Below, one piece after another: positions 50,432 through 59,814 of a DNA stretch of 64,000 bases (positions are counted from its first letter, which is position 1; every line of letters starts with the position of its first letter). Position numbers and translations under genes: made by a program. This stretch comes from Tessaracoccus rhinocerotis (GTDB lineage: Bacteria; Actinomycetota; Actinomycetes; Propionibacteriales; Propionibacteriaceae), in NCBI RefSeq assembly GCF_007197885.1, contig NZ_VKKG01000001.1:430334-494333 (forward strand), given 5' to 3'. The notes under the pieces were generated by a model. It saw only the letters and a program-made list of their open reading frames with translations. It was not told the origin of the DNA and did not search any database.

Positions 50432-53248
50432 ATGCTCGTCGATGCCCTCACCCGCCTGCGTTCCGCCCTCGGCCAGGCCGCGGCGGTCATCGACGACTCA
50501 ACGCTGACGCGAGGCCTGTACTCCTCCGACGCGTCCCTCTACCGCGTGCCGCCGCTGGCGGTGGCGCACCCGCGCACCACCGAGGAACTGATCGCGGTGG
50601 TGCGTGCCGCCCTGGAGGTGGGCATCCCGATCACCGCCCGTGGCGCGGGCACCTCGTGCGCCGGCAACGCCGTCGGCCCCGGTCTGGTGGTGGACGTCGC
50701 CAAGCACCTCAACCGCATCCACTCCATCGATCCCGAGACCGGGGTGGCCGACATCGACCCGGGCGTGGTGCAGGACGTGCTCCAGCAGGCCGCCCGGCCA
50801 CACGGGCTGCGGCTCGGGCCGGACCCGTCCACCTCGTCGCGCTGCACCGTCGGCGGCATGATCGGCAACAACGCCTGCGGCCCCCGTGCACTCGGGTACG
50901 GCCGGATGGCGGACAACGTCATCGAGCTCGAGGTCATCACCGGCAAGGGCGAGCTGCTGGTCCTCGGCCGCGACGACGTGGCCGAGCTGCGCGAGCTGGT
51001 GGCCGGCAACCTCGGCACCATCCGCACCCAGTTCGGGCGCTTCACGCGGCAGGTCTCCGGCTACTCCCTGGAGCACCTCCTGCCGGAGAACAAGTTCAAC
51101 CTGCCCAGGTTCTTCGCCGGCACGGAGGGGACCCTCGGCTTCATCACGCGCGCGAAGGTCCAGCTCGTCACCGACGCCCCGGAGCGAGTGGTGGTGGCCC
51201 TCGGCTACCCCACGATGCCGGACGCGGGCGACGACATCTCGAACCTGCTGCAGTTCAAGCCCGTGGCCTGCGAGGGACTGGACCGCCGCATCGTCGACGT
51301 CATCATCCGCAAGCGTGGCCCCGAGGCGATCCCCGCACTCCCCGAGGGCGACGGCTGGATGTTCATCGAGCTCGTCGGGTACGACAGGCAGGAGGTCCGC
51401 GGGCGGGCCACCGCCCTGCTCGAGCAGGCCGCCGGCACCGGCTGGCTGGTCGAGGACCCCCGCGACGTCGCCGCCCTGTGGCACGTCCGGGCCGACGGCG
51501 CCGGCCTGGCCGGGGTCAGCCTCGACAAGCCTGCCTTCGGAGGCTGGGAGGACGCCGCGGTTCCCCCGGAGAAGCTGGGCGCCTACCTGCGCGACTTCGA
51601 GGCGCTGCTGGACGAGCACGGGCTGCACGCCCTCCCCTACGGCCACTTCGGCGACGGCTGCGTGCACGCCCGCATCGACTACCCCTTCGACCTACCGGAC
51701 GGCGCCGAGCGCTTCCGCGAGTTCATCCTGGCAGCGGCGGACATGGTGGCCGGACACGGCGGTTCGATGTCCGGCGAACACGGCGACGGTCGCGCCCGCT
51801 CCGAACTGCTGCCGAGGATGTACTCCCCCGAGGCTCTCGAACTCTTCCGGGCCGTGAAGCACGTCTTCGACCCGGACAACCTGATGAACCCCGGCGTGCT
51901 GGTGGACCCGGACCCGATCGACGCGAACCTGCGCATGGTCGCGGCCACCCGTTCGCCCCTGAACACCGCTGACCCAGAGTTCGTGGCCGCCGTCCACCAG
52001 TGCAGCGGCGTGGGCAAGTGCATCGCGGACAACACCGCCGCCGGCGGCGTGATGTGCCCCAGCTACCAGGCCACCCGCGACGAGAAGGACTCCACCCGCG
52101 GGCGCTCCCGGATCCTGCAGGAGATGGTGAACGGGGACCTTGTCACGGGCGGCTGGACGAGTCCCGAGGTGCACGAGGCGCTGGACCTGTGCCTGTCCTG
52201 CAAGGGCTGCGCCCGCGACTGTCCGACCGGCATCGACATGGCCGCCTACAAGGCGCGCGTCATCCACGAGACCTACAAGGGGCGCCTGCGCCCACGCAGC
52301 CACTACGCGCTCGGCTGGCTGCCGCGGTGGGGACGGCTGATCACGACGCTGCGGGGCGTCGGATCACTGATCAACGTCGTCGGGAAGGCACCCGTGCTCG
52401 GGCGCGTGCTGCGCTGGGGGGCAGGTGTGGACCACCGCCGCGAGATCCCCCGCTTCGCCAACCGCTCCGCCAAGGGGCAACTGGCCGCCATCGCGGCACC
52501 CGAACGACGCGCGATCGAGGGTCCGGACGGCAAGATCGTCCCCGGCAGCAAGGGCGAGGTCCTCGTCTGGGTGGACTCGTTCTCCGACTGCTTCGAATCC
52601 AACAACTTCGCCGCCGTGGTCAAGGTGCTCGTGCGCCTCGGTTACCAGCCCCGCGTCCTGGAGAAGACCGCCTGCTGCGGCCTGACCTGGATCTCGACCG
52701 GCCAGCTCGACGGCGCACGTCGCGAGATCCTCCGGGCTGCGGCGGAACTCGCGCCGTTCGTCGAGCGCGGGATCCCGATCGTCGGCGTCGAGCCCTCGTG
52801 CACGGCCGTGTGGCGGGGCGACGCGTTCGACATCGCCCCCGACAGCGCCGAGGTCCGCGCGTTGAACGGCAAGGTGCTGACGCTGGCGGAGTTCCTCGCC
52901 GGCGACGAGGACTTCGTCGCGCCGGACCTCTCGGGCCACACCATCGTCGCCCAGCCGCACTGCCACCATGCTTCGGTGATCGGCTGGGAGGCGGACGCCG
53001 CACTCCTGCGCGCCACCGGCGCCGACGTGCGCCGTGTCGGGGGTTGCTGCGGCCTGGCCGGCAACTTCGGTGTGGAGCTCGGCCACCACGAGGTGAGCGT
53101 GCAGGTGTTCGAGCACGACCTTGGCCCCGCCATCGAGGCCGCCCCGGACGCGATCGTGCTCGCCGACGGCTTCAGCTGCCAGACCCAGCTGCGCACCCTG
53201 GCCGACAGGGACTCGATGAGCCTGGCAGAACTCCTCGCCACCCACTGA
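50432..53248 (+). CDS. Fused FAD-linked and iron-sulfur 2-hydroxyacid dehydrogenase (GlcD-GlcF type)
   Basis: The 938-residue protein joins three modules. A PCMH-type FAD domain (about 35-260) has ITARGAGTSCAGNAVG and GMIGNNACGPRALGYG. An FAD-oxidase C domain follows to about 490 with GHFGDGCVHARIDYPF and HGGSMSGEHGDGRARSELLP. A ferredoxin domain (about 520-610) has CSGVGKC and CLSCKGCARDCP, and two CCG domains have CCGLTW and CCGLAGNFG near the C-terminus. Similar fusions oxidise D-lactate, glycolate or D-2-hydroxyglutarate and pass electrons to the quinone pool. It starts 5 bases after marR. The substrate is not settled. Confidence 0.9.
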   Translation: MLVDALTRLRSALGQAAAVIDDSTLTRGLYSSDASLYRVPPLAVAHPRTTEELIAVVRAALEVGIPITARGAGTSCAGNAVGPGLVVDVAKHLNRIHSIDPETGVADIDPGVVQDVLQQAARPHGLRLGPDPSTSSRCTVGGMIGNNACGPRALGYGRMADNVIELEVITGKGELLVLGRDDVAELRELVAGNLGTIRTQFGRFTRQVSGYSLEHLLPENKFNLPRFFAGTEGTLGFITRAKVQLVTDAPERVVVALGYPTMPDAGDDISNLLQFKPVACEGLDRRIVDVIIRKRGPEAIPALPEGDGWMFIELVGYDRQEVRGRATALLEQAAGTGWLVEDPRDVAALWHVRADGAGLAGVSLDKPAFGGWEDAAVPPEKLGAYLRDFEALLDEHGLHALPYGHFGDGCVHARIDYPFDLPDGAERFREFILAAADMVAGHGGSMSGEHGDGRARSELLPRMYSPEALELFRAVKHVFDPDNLMNPGVLVDPDPIDANLRMVAATRSPLNTADPEFVAAVHQCSGVGKCIADNTAAGGVMCPSYQATRDEKDSTRGRSRILQEMVNGDLVTGGWTSPEVHEALDLCLSCKGCARDCPTGIDMAAYKARVIHETYKGRLRPRSHYALGWLPRWGRLITTLRGVGSLINVVGKAPVLGRVLRWGAGVDHRREIPRFANRSAKGQLAAIAAPERRAIEGPDGKIVPGSKGEVLVWVDSFSDCFESNNFAAVVKVLVRLGYQPRVLEKTACCGLTWISTGQLDGARREILRAAAELAPFVERGIPIVGVEPSCTAVWRGDAFDIAPDSAEVRALNGKVLTLAEFLAGDEDFVAPDLSGHTIVAQPHCHHASVIGWEADAALLRATGADVRRVGGCCGLAGNFGVELGHHEVSVQVFEHDLGPAIEAAPDAIVLADGFSCQTQLRTLADRDSMSLAELLATH

Positions 53249-53298
53249 CCGCACCGCACCCCCGCCCCCCGCTGGGCAAGTAGGGCCCCACCCCCGTC

Positions 53299-53333
53299 GG
53301 TCGAGTAGGGCGCCCCGCGCCCGTGTCGAGACC
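53299..53333. repeat. GC-rich intergenic inverted element between convergent genes
   Basis: GGTCGAGTAG and GTGTCGAGACC flank a G/C core in the gap between two convergent genes. A related AGTAGGGC unit lies just before (53278-53285). Elements reading GGTCTCGACA or CTACTCGACC are, from memory, frequent between genes in this group of actinobacteria. It may stop transcription from both sides. Confidence 0.4.
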
Positions 53334-53345
53334 CCCAACCCCGAC

Positions 53346-53810
53346 TCAGGACTCGCCGTCGCGCGGCACGCGGCTGCGCAGGGACTTGACCCGCCCACGT
53401 CGCTTCTTGGCATCGAGCCGTCGACGGCGTGAGCCGGCCGTGGGGCGTGTGGCCCTGCGCTGGGGCCCGGGTGGTGCGACGGCGTCGCGCAGCAGAGCGG
53501 CGAGGCGCTCGCGCGCGGCGCGTCGGTTCCGAAGCTGCGAGCGGTGTTCGGATGCGACCACCACCAGGTTGTCGTCGACCAGCGCGTCGCCCAGCGCGGC
53601 GAGGACACGAGCGCGTTGGACGTCGGTGAGTGTCCGGGACGCGGCAGGGTTGAACAGCAGTTCCACGCGCGTGTCCGTCGTGTTCACGCCCTGCCCACCG
53701 GGCCCGGAGGAACGGCTGAACCGCTCCGCCAGTTCGGCGGCCGGGATCGCCAGGCCCTGGGGCACGCCGGGTCCGGGCGGCACCCACAGGTCGTAGGGCG
53801 AGGTCTCCAT
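53346..53810 (-). CDS. arfB: Peptidyl-tRNA hydrolase ArfB (ribosome rescue)
   Basis: The 154-residue protein has the release-factor motif SRSSGPGGQGVNTTDTRVEL with the catalytic GGQ (near residue 38), then a domain with DDNLVVVASEHRSQLRNRRA. The C-terminal tail is basic (RRRRLDAKKRRGRVKSLRSR), which in ArfB enters the empty mRNA channel of stalled ribosomes. The length is normal for ArfB (YaeJ) and too short for RF1 or RF2. ATG 53810 gives METSPYDLW; GTG 53816 in frame is also possible. No clear ribosome site. Confidence 0.93.
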   Translation of the reverse strand: METSPYDLWVPPGPGVPQGLAIPAAELAERFSRSSGPGGQGVNTTDTRVELLFNPAASRTLTDVQRARVLAALGDALVDDNLVVVASEHRSQLRNRRAARERLAALLRDAVAPPGPQRRATRPTAGSRRRRLDAKKRRGRVKSLRSRVPRDGES

Positions 53811-53820
53811 GCCCACAAGC

Positions 53821-54693
53821 CTACGAGTCAGGCCGGGACTGGTCCTCCTCGAGACGGCGGAGCCCGAGCACGTCCGGCCCCTCGGCCTCCGACTCCGCCT
53901 TGGCCTCGATCCTGTCGAGGAGCTGGTGCAGCTCCGCGACGGTGCGCCGCAGGTCGGCCTCGTCGCGCTCCATGTCGCGGCGCTTGTAGGCGTCGTCGAG
54001 GGAGTTGACGATGATGCCCACCATCAGGTTGACCACCACATAGGTCCCCACCAGCAGGAACACGATCACGTAGACGATCGCCCACGGCGTGATGGTGCGC
54101 AGGTCGTGCAGGATCTGGTTCCACCCCTCCAGCGTCAGCAACTCGAACAGGGTGAGCATGCCCTCGCCTATGTTGTCGAAGTAGCCCCGCATGCCCGCGG
54201 GCGTCCGGTGGCCGAACAGCATCCAGCCGATCGCCGCCCACAGGAAGCACATCATGGTGATCAGCGCGCCGAGGCTGAGGGCGGGCGGTCCGGCCCGGCG
54301 CATGCCGTCGATCAGCACCCGCGCATCCGGCATGGTCCCGATGAGCCGGGTGATGCGGAGGATCCGCACCAGACGCAGCAGCGTCACGTTGCTCGTGACC
54401 ACGGGCAGGAAGCAGACGGCGACGATGGCCAGTTCGAAGCACCGGAACGGGTCCCGGCAGAACGCGAACACATTGAACCGGTACGCGGCCAGCCGGATGA
54501 CCATCTCAGCCACGAAGATGCTGAGGAACACCACTTCGGCCGCCCGCAACGTCGCGCGCAGGTCCGGGGCGACGTCGTAGGTGGACACCCCGATGGTGAT
54601 CGCGTTCAACACGATCACGAAGATGATGAACCCGCGGAACCAGTTGCTCTCGGCGATGCGCCCGGCGAGGCCGTGCCACGTGGTTCGCGGCAC
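53821..54693 (-). CDS. Voltage-gated cation channel, NaChBac-like
   Basis: The 290-residue protein has a six-segment channel plan. S1 is FRGFIIFVIVLNAITIGVST, S4 is the regular-arginine LLRLVRILRITRLIG, the pore region carries LFELLTLEGWNQI, and S6 is YVIVFLLVGTYVVVNLMVGI. TLEGW resembles the TLESW filter of bacterial sodium channels. A C-terminal coiled coil with many charged residues (KRRDMERDEADLRRTVAELH) would tie four subunits together. GTG 54693 is chosen because GAGGGAGG lies just upstream; GTG 54720 is an alternative. It follows ettA by 35 bases. Ion selectivity is inferred from the filter only. Confidence 0.9.
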   Translation of the reverse strand: MPRTTWHGLAGRIAESNWFRGFIIFVIVLNAITIGVSTYDVAPDLRATLRAAEVVFLSIFVAEMVIRLAAYRFNVFAFCRDPFRCFELAIVAVCFLPVVTSNVTLLRLVRILRITRLIGTMPDARVLIDGMRRAGPPALSLGALITMMCFLWAAIGWMLFGHRTPAGMRGYFDNIGEGMLTLFELLTLEGWNQILHDLRTITPWAIVYVIVFLLVGTYVVVNLMVGIIVNSLDDAYKRRDMERDEADLRRTVAELHQLLDRIEAKAESEAEGPDVLGLRRLEEDQSRPDS

Positions 54694-54728
54694 GGCCCCT
54701 CCCTCGGCGGGTTCGGCCACGGTTCGCC

Positions 54729-56411
54729 TCAGCGAGTGAGGCGACGGTGCGCGGTCCGGTGCGGGCGCGCGGCCTCGGCCCCGAGCCGGAGCACCTTGTT
54801 TGCCTCGTAGTCCTGGAAGTTGCCCTCGAACCAGAACCACTGCGGCACGCCGTTGTCGTCCTCGCCCTCCCAGGCGAGGATGTGGGTCGCGACGCGGTCC
54901 AGGAACCAGCGATCGTGGGAGATCACGACGGCGCAGCCGGGGAACTCGAGCAGCGCGTCCTCGAGGCTGGAGAGGGTCTCGACGTCCAGGTCGTTGGTGG
55001 GCTCGTCGAGCAGCAGGACGTTGCCGCCCTGCTTCAGGGTGAGTGCCAGGTTGAGGCGGTTGCGCTCACCACCGGATAGCACGCCCGCCTTCTTCTGCTG
55101 GTCCGGGCCCTTGAAGCCGAAGCTTGCGATGTAGGCGCGCGACGGCATCTCGAAGTTGCCGACCTTGATGAAGTCGAGCCCCTCGGAGACCACCTGCCAG
55201 ACGTTGTCCTCGGGGTTGATGCCCGAACGGTTCTGGTCAACGTAGCTGAAGCTGATGGTCTCGCCCACCTTCACGGTGCCCGCGTCGGCCTCCTCCAGCC
55301 CGGTGATGGTCTTGAACAGGGTGGTCTTGCCGACGCCGTTCGGACCGATGATGCCGACGATGCCTGCGCGCGGCAGCGTGAAGGACAGGCCGTCGATCAG
55401 GACGCGGTCCCCGAAGCCCTTCTTGAGGTCCCTGACCTCGAGGACGGTGGACCCGAGGCGGGGGCCCGGCGGGATGTTGATCTCGGCGGTGTCGATCTTG
55501 CGGTTGCGGTCTGCCTCGGCCGCCATCTCCTCGTACTTGGCGAGGCGAGCCTTGCTCTTGGCCTGGCGGGCCTTCGGGGACGAGCGGACCCACTCGAGTT
55601 CGCGCTCGAGGATCTTGGCGCGCTTGGCGTCCTTCTTGCCCTCGATCTGCAGGCGCTGGCGCTTGGTCTCGAGGTAGGTGGAGTAGTTGCCCTCGTAGGG
55701 GTGGAGCTTGCCGCGGTCGATCTCGCAGATCCACTCGGCGACGTTGTCCAGGAAGTACCGGTCGTGCGTGACGGCGAGGACGGCGCCCGGGTAGGTCTTG
55801 AGGTGGCCCTCGAGCCAGTTGACGGACTCGGCGTCCAGGTGGTTGGTGGGCTCGTCGAGGAGCAGCAGGTCCGGCTGCTCGAGCAGCAGCTTGCAGAGGG
55901 CGACCCGGCGTCGCTCACCTCCGGAGAGGACGTCGACGATGGTCTCCGGCGGGGGGCACTGCAGCGCGTCCATAGCCTGGTCCAGGCGGGCGTCGATGTC
56001 CCACGCGTTGGCTGCGTCGAGCTCGGTCTGCAGGTCTCCCATCTCGGCCATGAGGGCGTCGAAGTCCGCGTCGGGCTCGGCCATCTCCTGGCCGATCTCG
56101 TCGAAGCGGCGCATCTTGTTCTTGATGTCCGCGACGGCCTCCTCGACGTTCTCCTGGACCGTCTTGCCCTCGGTGAGCGGGGGCTCCTGCAGGAGGATTC
56201 CGACGGTGGCGCCCTTTGCGAGGGCGGCGTCGCCGTTGTTGGGCTGCTCCAGCCCGGCCATGATCTTGAGCATGGTGGACTTGCCGGCACCGTTGGGGCC
56301 GACGACGCCGATCTTGGCTCCGGGGTAGAAGGACAAGGTGACGTCGTCGAGAATGACCTTCTCGCCGGCGGTCTTGCGGACCTTGTACATGGTGTAGATG
56401 AACTCAGCCAC
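54729..56411 (-). CDS. ettA: ABC-F protein EttA (energy-dependent translational throttle)
   Basis: The 560-residue cytoplasmic protein has two ABC domains: Walker A GVVGPNGAGKST and IIGPNGVGKTT, signatures LSGGERRRVAL and LSGGERNRLNL, and Walker B LLLLDEPTNHLD and VLLLDEPTNDLD. The linker between them is basic (SSPKARQAKSKARLAKYEEM). EttA starts as MAEFIYTMYKVRKT and ends with GAEAARPHR...RLTR, as here. It binds the ribosomal E site and couples the first peptide bond to energy state. The full length and both catalytic Glu are present. Confidence 0.97.
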   Translation of the reverse strand: MAEFIYTMYKVRKTAGEKVILDDVTLSFYPGAKIGVVGPNGAGKSTMLKIMAGLEQPNNGDAALAKGATVGILLQEPPLTEGKTVQENVEEAVADIKNKMRRFDEIGQEMAEPDADFDALMAEMGDLQTELDAANAWDIDARLDQAMDALQCPPPETIVDVLSGGERRRVALCKLLLEQPDLLLLDEPTNHLDAESVNWLEGHLKTYPGAVLAVTHDRYFLDNVAEWICEIDRGKLHPYEGNYSTYLETKRQRLQIEGKKDAKRAKILERELEWVRSSPKARQAKSKARLAKYEEMAAEADRNRKIDTAEINIPPGPRLGSTVLEVRDLKKGFGDRVLIDGLSFTLPRAGIVGIIGPNGVGKTTLFKTITGLEEADAGTVKVGETISFSYVDQNRSGINPEDNVWQVVSEGLDFIKVGNFEMPSRAYIASFGFKGPDQQKKAGVLSGGERNRLNLALTLKQGGNVLLLDEPTNDLDVETLSSLEDALLEFPGCAVVISHDRWFLDRVATHILAWEGEDDNGVPQWFWFEGNFQDYEANKVLRLGAEAARPHRTAHRRLTR

Positions 56412-56488
56412 TGGGGCGCTTCTCCTTCGTCTGGGGACCGGACGACAGTATGCCAGCTAAGGGCAACCATCCCGATTCACGAGAGAAC

Positions 56489-58090
56489 CTACCGCAGGCG
56501 CCCGACGAGTTCCCGCGCCCGTGCGTAGCGCTCGAGTTCCGCCTTCGCGGGGGCCAGGACGTCGCGTTCGGCGATGTGGGCGATCCGACGGCGCAGCACG
56601 CCCCGCGCCCGCCGTTCGGCCGAGCGCGCCCCCAACCCGACGAAGATCCGTGACCCCACCGAGAGCACCAGGCCAGCCAGCAGTCCGCCGAACACAAGCA
56701 CCGTCGGCAGCGGCACCTCCACACCATTGGCCAGCGCCAGCGGCACGCCCGGCAGTGGCGGCAGCCCGAAGTAGGCGAGTACCAGGTTCGCGGTCAGCCA
56801 CAGCAGGCCCACCACCACGGCGGCGACCAGGATCCACTGCAGTCCGCGCAGCAGCTGCCACCACACGGGGGTCCGCTCGGTACCGAGGTCGGCGGTGACG
56901 ATGGCGCGGTCCAGGGTGTCGGGCAGGACGTCGGTGTTGGTGTGGACGGCGTCGTGCACGGACTGTCGCCATGCCTCTGGCATGCCCTCGCCGAGCTGGG
57001 TCGAGAGGGTGCGCAGGCCGGTTCGCAGTTGCGCGTCGGCCACGCCGCCCCGGGCGGGCAGCGAGCTGCGCTCGGTGATCTGCGGGGTCTCCCCCTTCGA
57101 CCTGCCGCCGCCGATCCGGAGCCGCTTGAGCGGGTCGGGCCGGAAGCGGGCGAGCCACTTCACCAGTGGCCACCCCGTGGCGAGAGTGCCGCGGTGGACC
57201 ATGGACCGGCGCACCGCGTCGGTGACGAGGGGGACCCCTGCGGAGGCCTCGAGGCTGCGGTTGAGCGCCGTGACGGTGCCCTGCGCAGGCGAACCGGGCC
57301 GGCCCCCGGCGGTGGCGGCGTCGAAGTCGGCGGCCAGGACGTCCACGTCCGCCCCGAGCCGGGCGGCGGTGGCGGACTTGCGGGCGGCAAGTTCCGCGAG
57401 CCGGGTCCGCAGCTCCTCGACCCCCTGTCCGGTCCTGGCGCTGGTGGCCAGCAGCGGGACGCCGTGCAGCCCGTCGCCATCGAGGAGGCGGCGCAGGTCC
57501 TTCAGGCAGGCGGCCAGCTCGTCGCGGGTGAGTCGGTCGGCCTGGTTGAGCACCACGGTGATCACGTCGCGGTGGTGCGCAAGGGGACGCAGGTAGCGCT
57601 GGTGGATGGCGGCGTCGGCGTACTTCTGCGGGTCGACCACCCACACGAACTGGTCGACGAGCCGCACCATCTTGTCGACCTCCGCATGGTGCGCCACCTC
57701 GGTGGAGTCGTGGTCGGGGAGGTCGAGCAGCACGAGGTTCTCCTGGCCCTTGTGCCGCGGCGGGACCTCGTTGCGGCGCTTGACCCCGAGCCAGTCGAGG
57801 AGTTCGACGTTCGTGGGGCCGAAGCTGACGGCGAAGGTCTCCGACGTGGTGGGACGGCGCGCACCCTCGACCGCAAGCTTCTGTCCGGCGACCGCGTTGA
57901 AGAGCGAGGACTTGCCCGAACCGGTGGCGCCCGCCAGTGCCACCACGGTCTGGGGCCCGACGCGCAGCCGCTCCCCCGCTCGCGTCGCCACCTCGCGGGC
58001 CCGCCCCGTCAGGGCCTCGGGGACGCGACCCTCGGTGGCCGCCGCGAGCTCCTCCAGGGTTTCGAGCCTGTCGCCCAGCTTGCGCGCCAT
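56489..58090 (-). CDS. Dynamin-like GTPase, membrane-associated (second of pair)
   Basis: The 533-residue protein has P-loop LAGATGSGKSSLFNAVAG (near 50), G3 LLDLPDHDSTEV (near 115) and G4 LNQADRL, which deviates from the usual NKxD. Two hydrophobic spans follow near the C-terminus: WILVAAVVVGLLWLTANLVL and VLVFGGLLAGLVLSVGS. The pattern fits bacterial dynamin-like or YfjP-like GTPases, which remodel or protect membranes. ATG 58090 overlaps the stop of the first GTPase by one base (TGATG), so the two are probably made in equal amounts and act together. Confidence 0.82.
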   Translation of the reverse strand: MARKLGDRLETLEELAAATEGRVPEALTGRAREVATRAGERLRVGPQTVVALAGATGSGKSSLFNAVAGQKLAVEGARRPTTSETFAVSFGPTNVELLDWLGVKRRNEVPPRHKGQENLVLLDLPDHDSTEVAHHAEVDKMVRLVDQFVWVVDPQKYADAAIHQRYLRPLAHHRDVITVVLNQADRLTRDELAACLKDLRRLLDGDGLHGVPLLATSARTGQGVEELRTRLAELAARKSATAARLGADVDVLAADFDAATAGGRPGSPAQGTVTALNRSLEASAGVPLVTDAVRRSMVHRGTLATGWPLVKWLARFRPDPLKRLRIGGGRSKGETPQITERSSLPARGGVADAQLRTGLRTLSTQLGEGMPEAWRQSVHDAVHTNTDVLPDTLDRAIVTADLGTERTPVWWQLLRGLQWILVAAVVVGLLWLTANLVLAYFGLPPLPGVPLALANGVEVPLPTVLVFGGLLAGLVLSVGSRIFVGLGARSAERRARGVLRRRIAHIAERDVLAPAKAELERYARARELVGRLR

Positions 58091-59814
58091 CAGAAGCCCT
58101 CGGGCCGGGTGAGGTCCTCGAAGGCGCCCCGGCTGGCGGCCCGCAGCTCGTCGGCGACGGCGTCGAGCCGCGCTGCGGCGTCCGGGTCCACGGCCAGCTG
58201 GCCGAGGACCTCCTCGAAGCGCGCCAACTGGTTGGCCAGCAGTGCCTCGACTCGGGCGTCCAGGTCTGACTTGGCGCGCTGCGCGAGGCGTCGGACCGCG
58301 TCCTCCCCGAAGACCCCCTCCAGGATGCGCTGTGCCAGCAGCGACGTGCCGCCGGCGATGCCCACCTCGGCTGTGGTGAGGCCGCCCGTGGTGGCGAAGA
58401 CGAGGATGATCAGCGCGGCGCCGATCGCGTTGGTCCCGAGCGCCAGGAACCTTGCCTTGACCCGCTTGCCGCGGCCCTGCTCGGAGACGAGGTCCAGGAT
58501 GCCGGCCTGCCACTCGCGGATGGTGCGGGTGGCGGCATCGTTGAAGTCCGCGGTGGTGCGGGCGAGGCCCGGGGTGGCGGCGATGATGTCCCGGCCCCAG
58601 CTCGTGGTGGCCCAGCGAGCGGCGGCCTGCTCGCAGGCGGCCTGGCCGTGCTCGACGATGACGGCGGCGAGGCTGTCGCTGATCGCCACCTGCACGTCCT
58701 CGGCCTGCTGCTCGCCCCTGAACCAGCCGGTGATCCGGTCCCGCCAGGCGGAGATCTGCTTCTCGACGCCGCGCATGAACTCGCCCGTGCCGACGAAGTC
58801 CTGCCAGCGGCTCAGCACCTCGCCGCGCAGCATCGTCCCGTCGCTGGTGGCGCGGGCGATGTCGTCGCGGGCCTGCCGGAACTCCTGCTGGGCGCCCTGC
58901 CTCAGTTGTTCGACCGCGCCCAGTTGGTGGCGGGCGCCGTCGGCGAGGCTGCGCAGCTGGGGGTCGAGGGCCTGGACGGTGCCGGCGAGGGTCTGGACGG
59001 CGACGTCCGCGCGGGCCTCGCTCTGCGCCGCCAGTGAGCCGAGCCAGGACCGGATGGGCTGCACCTCGGCGGGCGGGAGCATGGCATCGCCCTCGAGCTC
59101 GTGCTCGGCGACGGCGAACAGGCGGGCGGCGTGCACGCCCCGCTCGGCGAGCATCTGCCCGAGGTGGGACTTGAGGTCCTCCATGGACTCGGGTGGGCAG
59201 CGGTTGAGGACCACGGAGACGACGGCGTTGCGGGCCGCGGCCTGGGCCAGCACCTCCCAGCCCACCAGGTCCGCGTAGCGGGCGGCCGAGGTGACGAACA
59301 GCCACAGGTCCGCCGCCTGCAGGAGCTGCCGGGCGAGCCGCCGGTTCTCGTCGTCCACCGAGTCGATGTCCGGCGCGTCCAGCACCGCCAGGCCAGCGGG
59401 CAGTCCGTCGAAGGGGACGATCTGCAGGGCGCGGGAGTCGTGGACCTCCGTGTCGCTGCGGACCAGCCCCGGCAGCGTGCGGCCGGAGCGGAACCAGGCG
59501 GCGTCGTCGGGATGGCAGACCAGCACGGGGGACTTCGTCGTGGGACGCAGCACTCCGGGCTTGGTGAGTGCCTTGCCGAGGATCGCGTTCACGAGCGTCG
59601 ACTTCCCCGCGCCCGTGGAACCGCCCACGACGGCCAGCAGCGGCGCGTCGAGCTTGGCCGCCCGTGGCAGGAGGTAGTCGCGGACCTGGTTCTGGAGTGC
59701 CGTCGCCAGCTGGCGCAGGTCAGCGGCGCCGTCGAGCGGCAGGGGGTACTGGGCAGCGGGGAGCGTGGCCCCGAGGTGTTCGAGGGCCCTCGCCAGCTGC
59801 TCCGGGCCGGTCAT
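58090..59814 (-). CDS. Dynamin-like GTPase, membrane-associated (first of pair)
   Basis: The 574-residue protein has P-loop VVGGSTGAGKSTLVNAILGK (near 65), RPTTKSPVLVCHP as switch I, G3 LAVLDAPDIDSVDDENRR and G4 LNRCPPESM, again not NKxD. A long helical middle region (about 270-430) and a hydrophobic hairpin NAIGAALIILVFATTGGL (near 470) follow. Its start overlaps the PrsW stop (ATGA) and its stop overlaps the second GTPase. Tandem dynamin-like proteins in actinobacteria include IniA/IniC and DynA/DynB; direct orthology is not shown here. Confidence 0.82.
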   Translation of the reverse strand: MTGPEQLARALEHLGATLPAAQYPLPLDGAADLRQLATALQNQVRDYLLPRAAKLDAPLLAVVGGSTGAGKSTLVNAILGKALTKPGVLRPTTKSPVLVCHPDDAAWFRSGRTLPGLVRSDTEVHDSRALQIVPFDGLPAGLAVLDAPDIDSVDDENRRLARQLLQAADLWLFVTSAARYADLVGWEVLAQAAARNAVVSVVLNRCPPESMEDLKSHLGQMLAERGVHAARLFAVAEHELEGDAMLPPAEVQPIRSWLGSLAAQSEARADVAVQTLAGTVQALDPQLRSLADGARHQLGAVEQLRQGAQQEFRQARDDIARATSDGTMLRGEVLSRWQDFVGTGEFMRGVEKQISAWRDRITGWFRGEQQAEDVQVAISDSLAAVIVEHGQAACEQAAARWATTSWGRDIIAATPGLARTTADFNDAATRTIREWQAGILDLVSEQGRGKRVKARFLALGTNAIGAALIILVFATTGGLTTAEVGIAGGTSLLAQRILEGVFGEDAVRRLAQRAKSDLDARVEALLANQLARFEEVLGQLAVDPDAAARLDAVADELRAASRGAFEDLTRPEGF

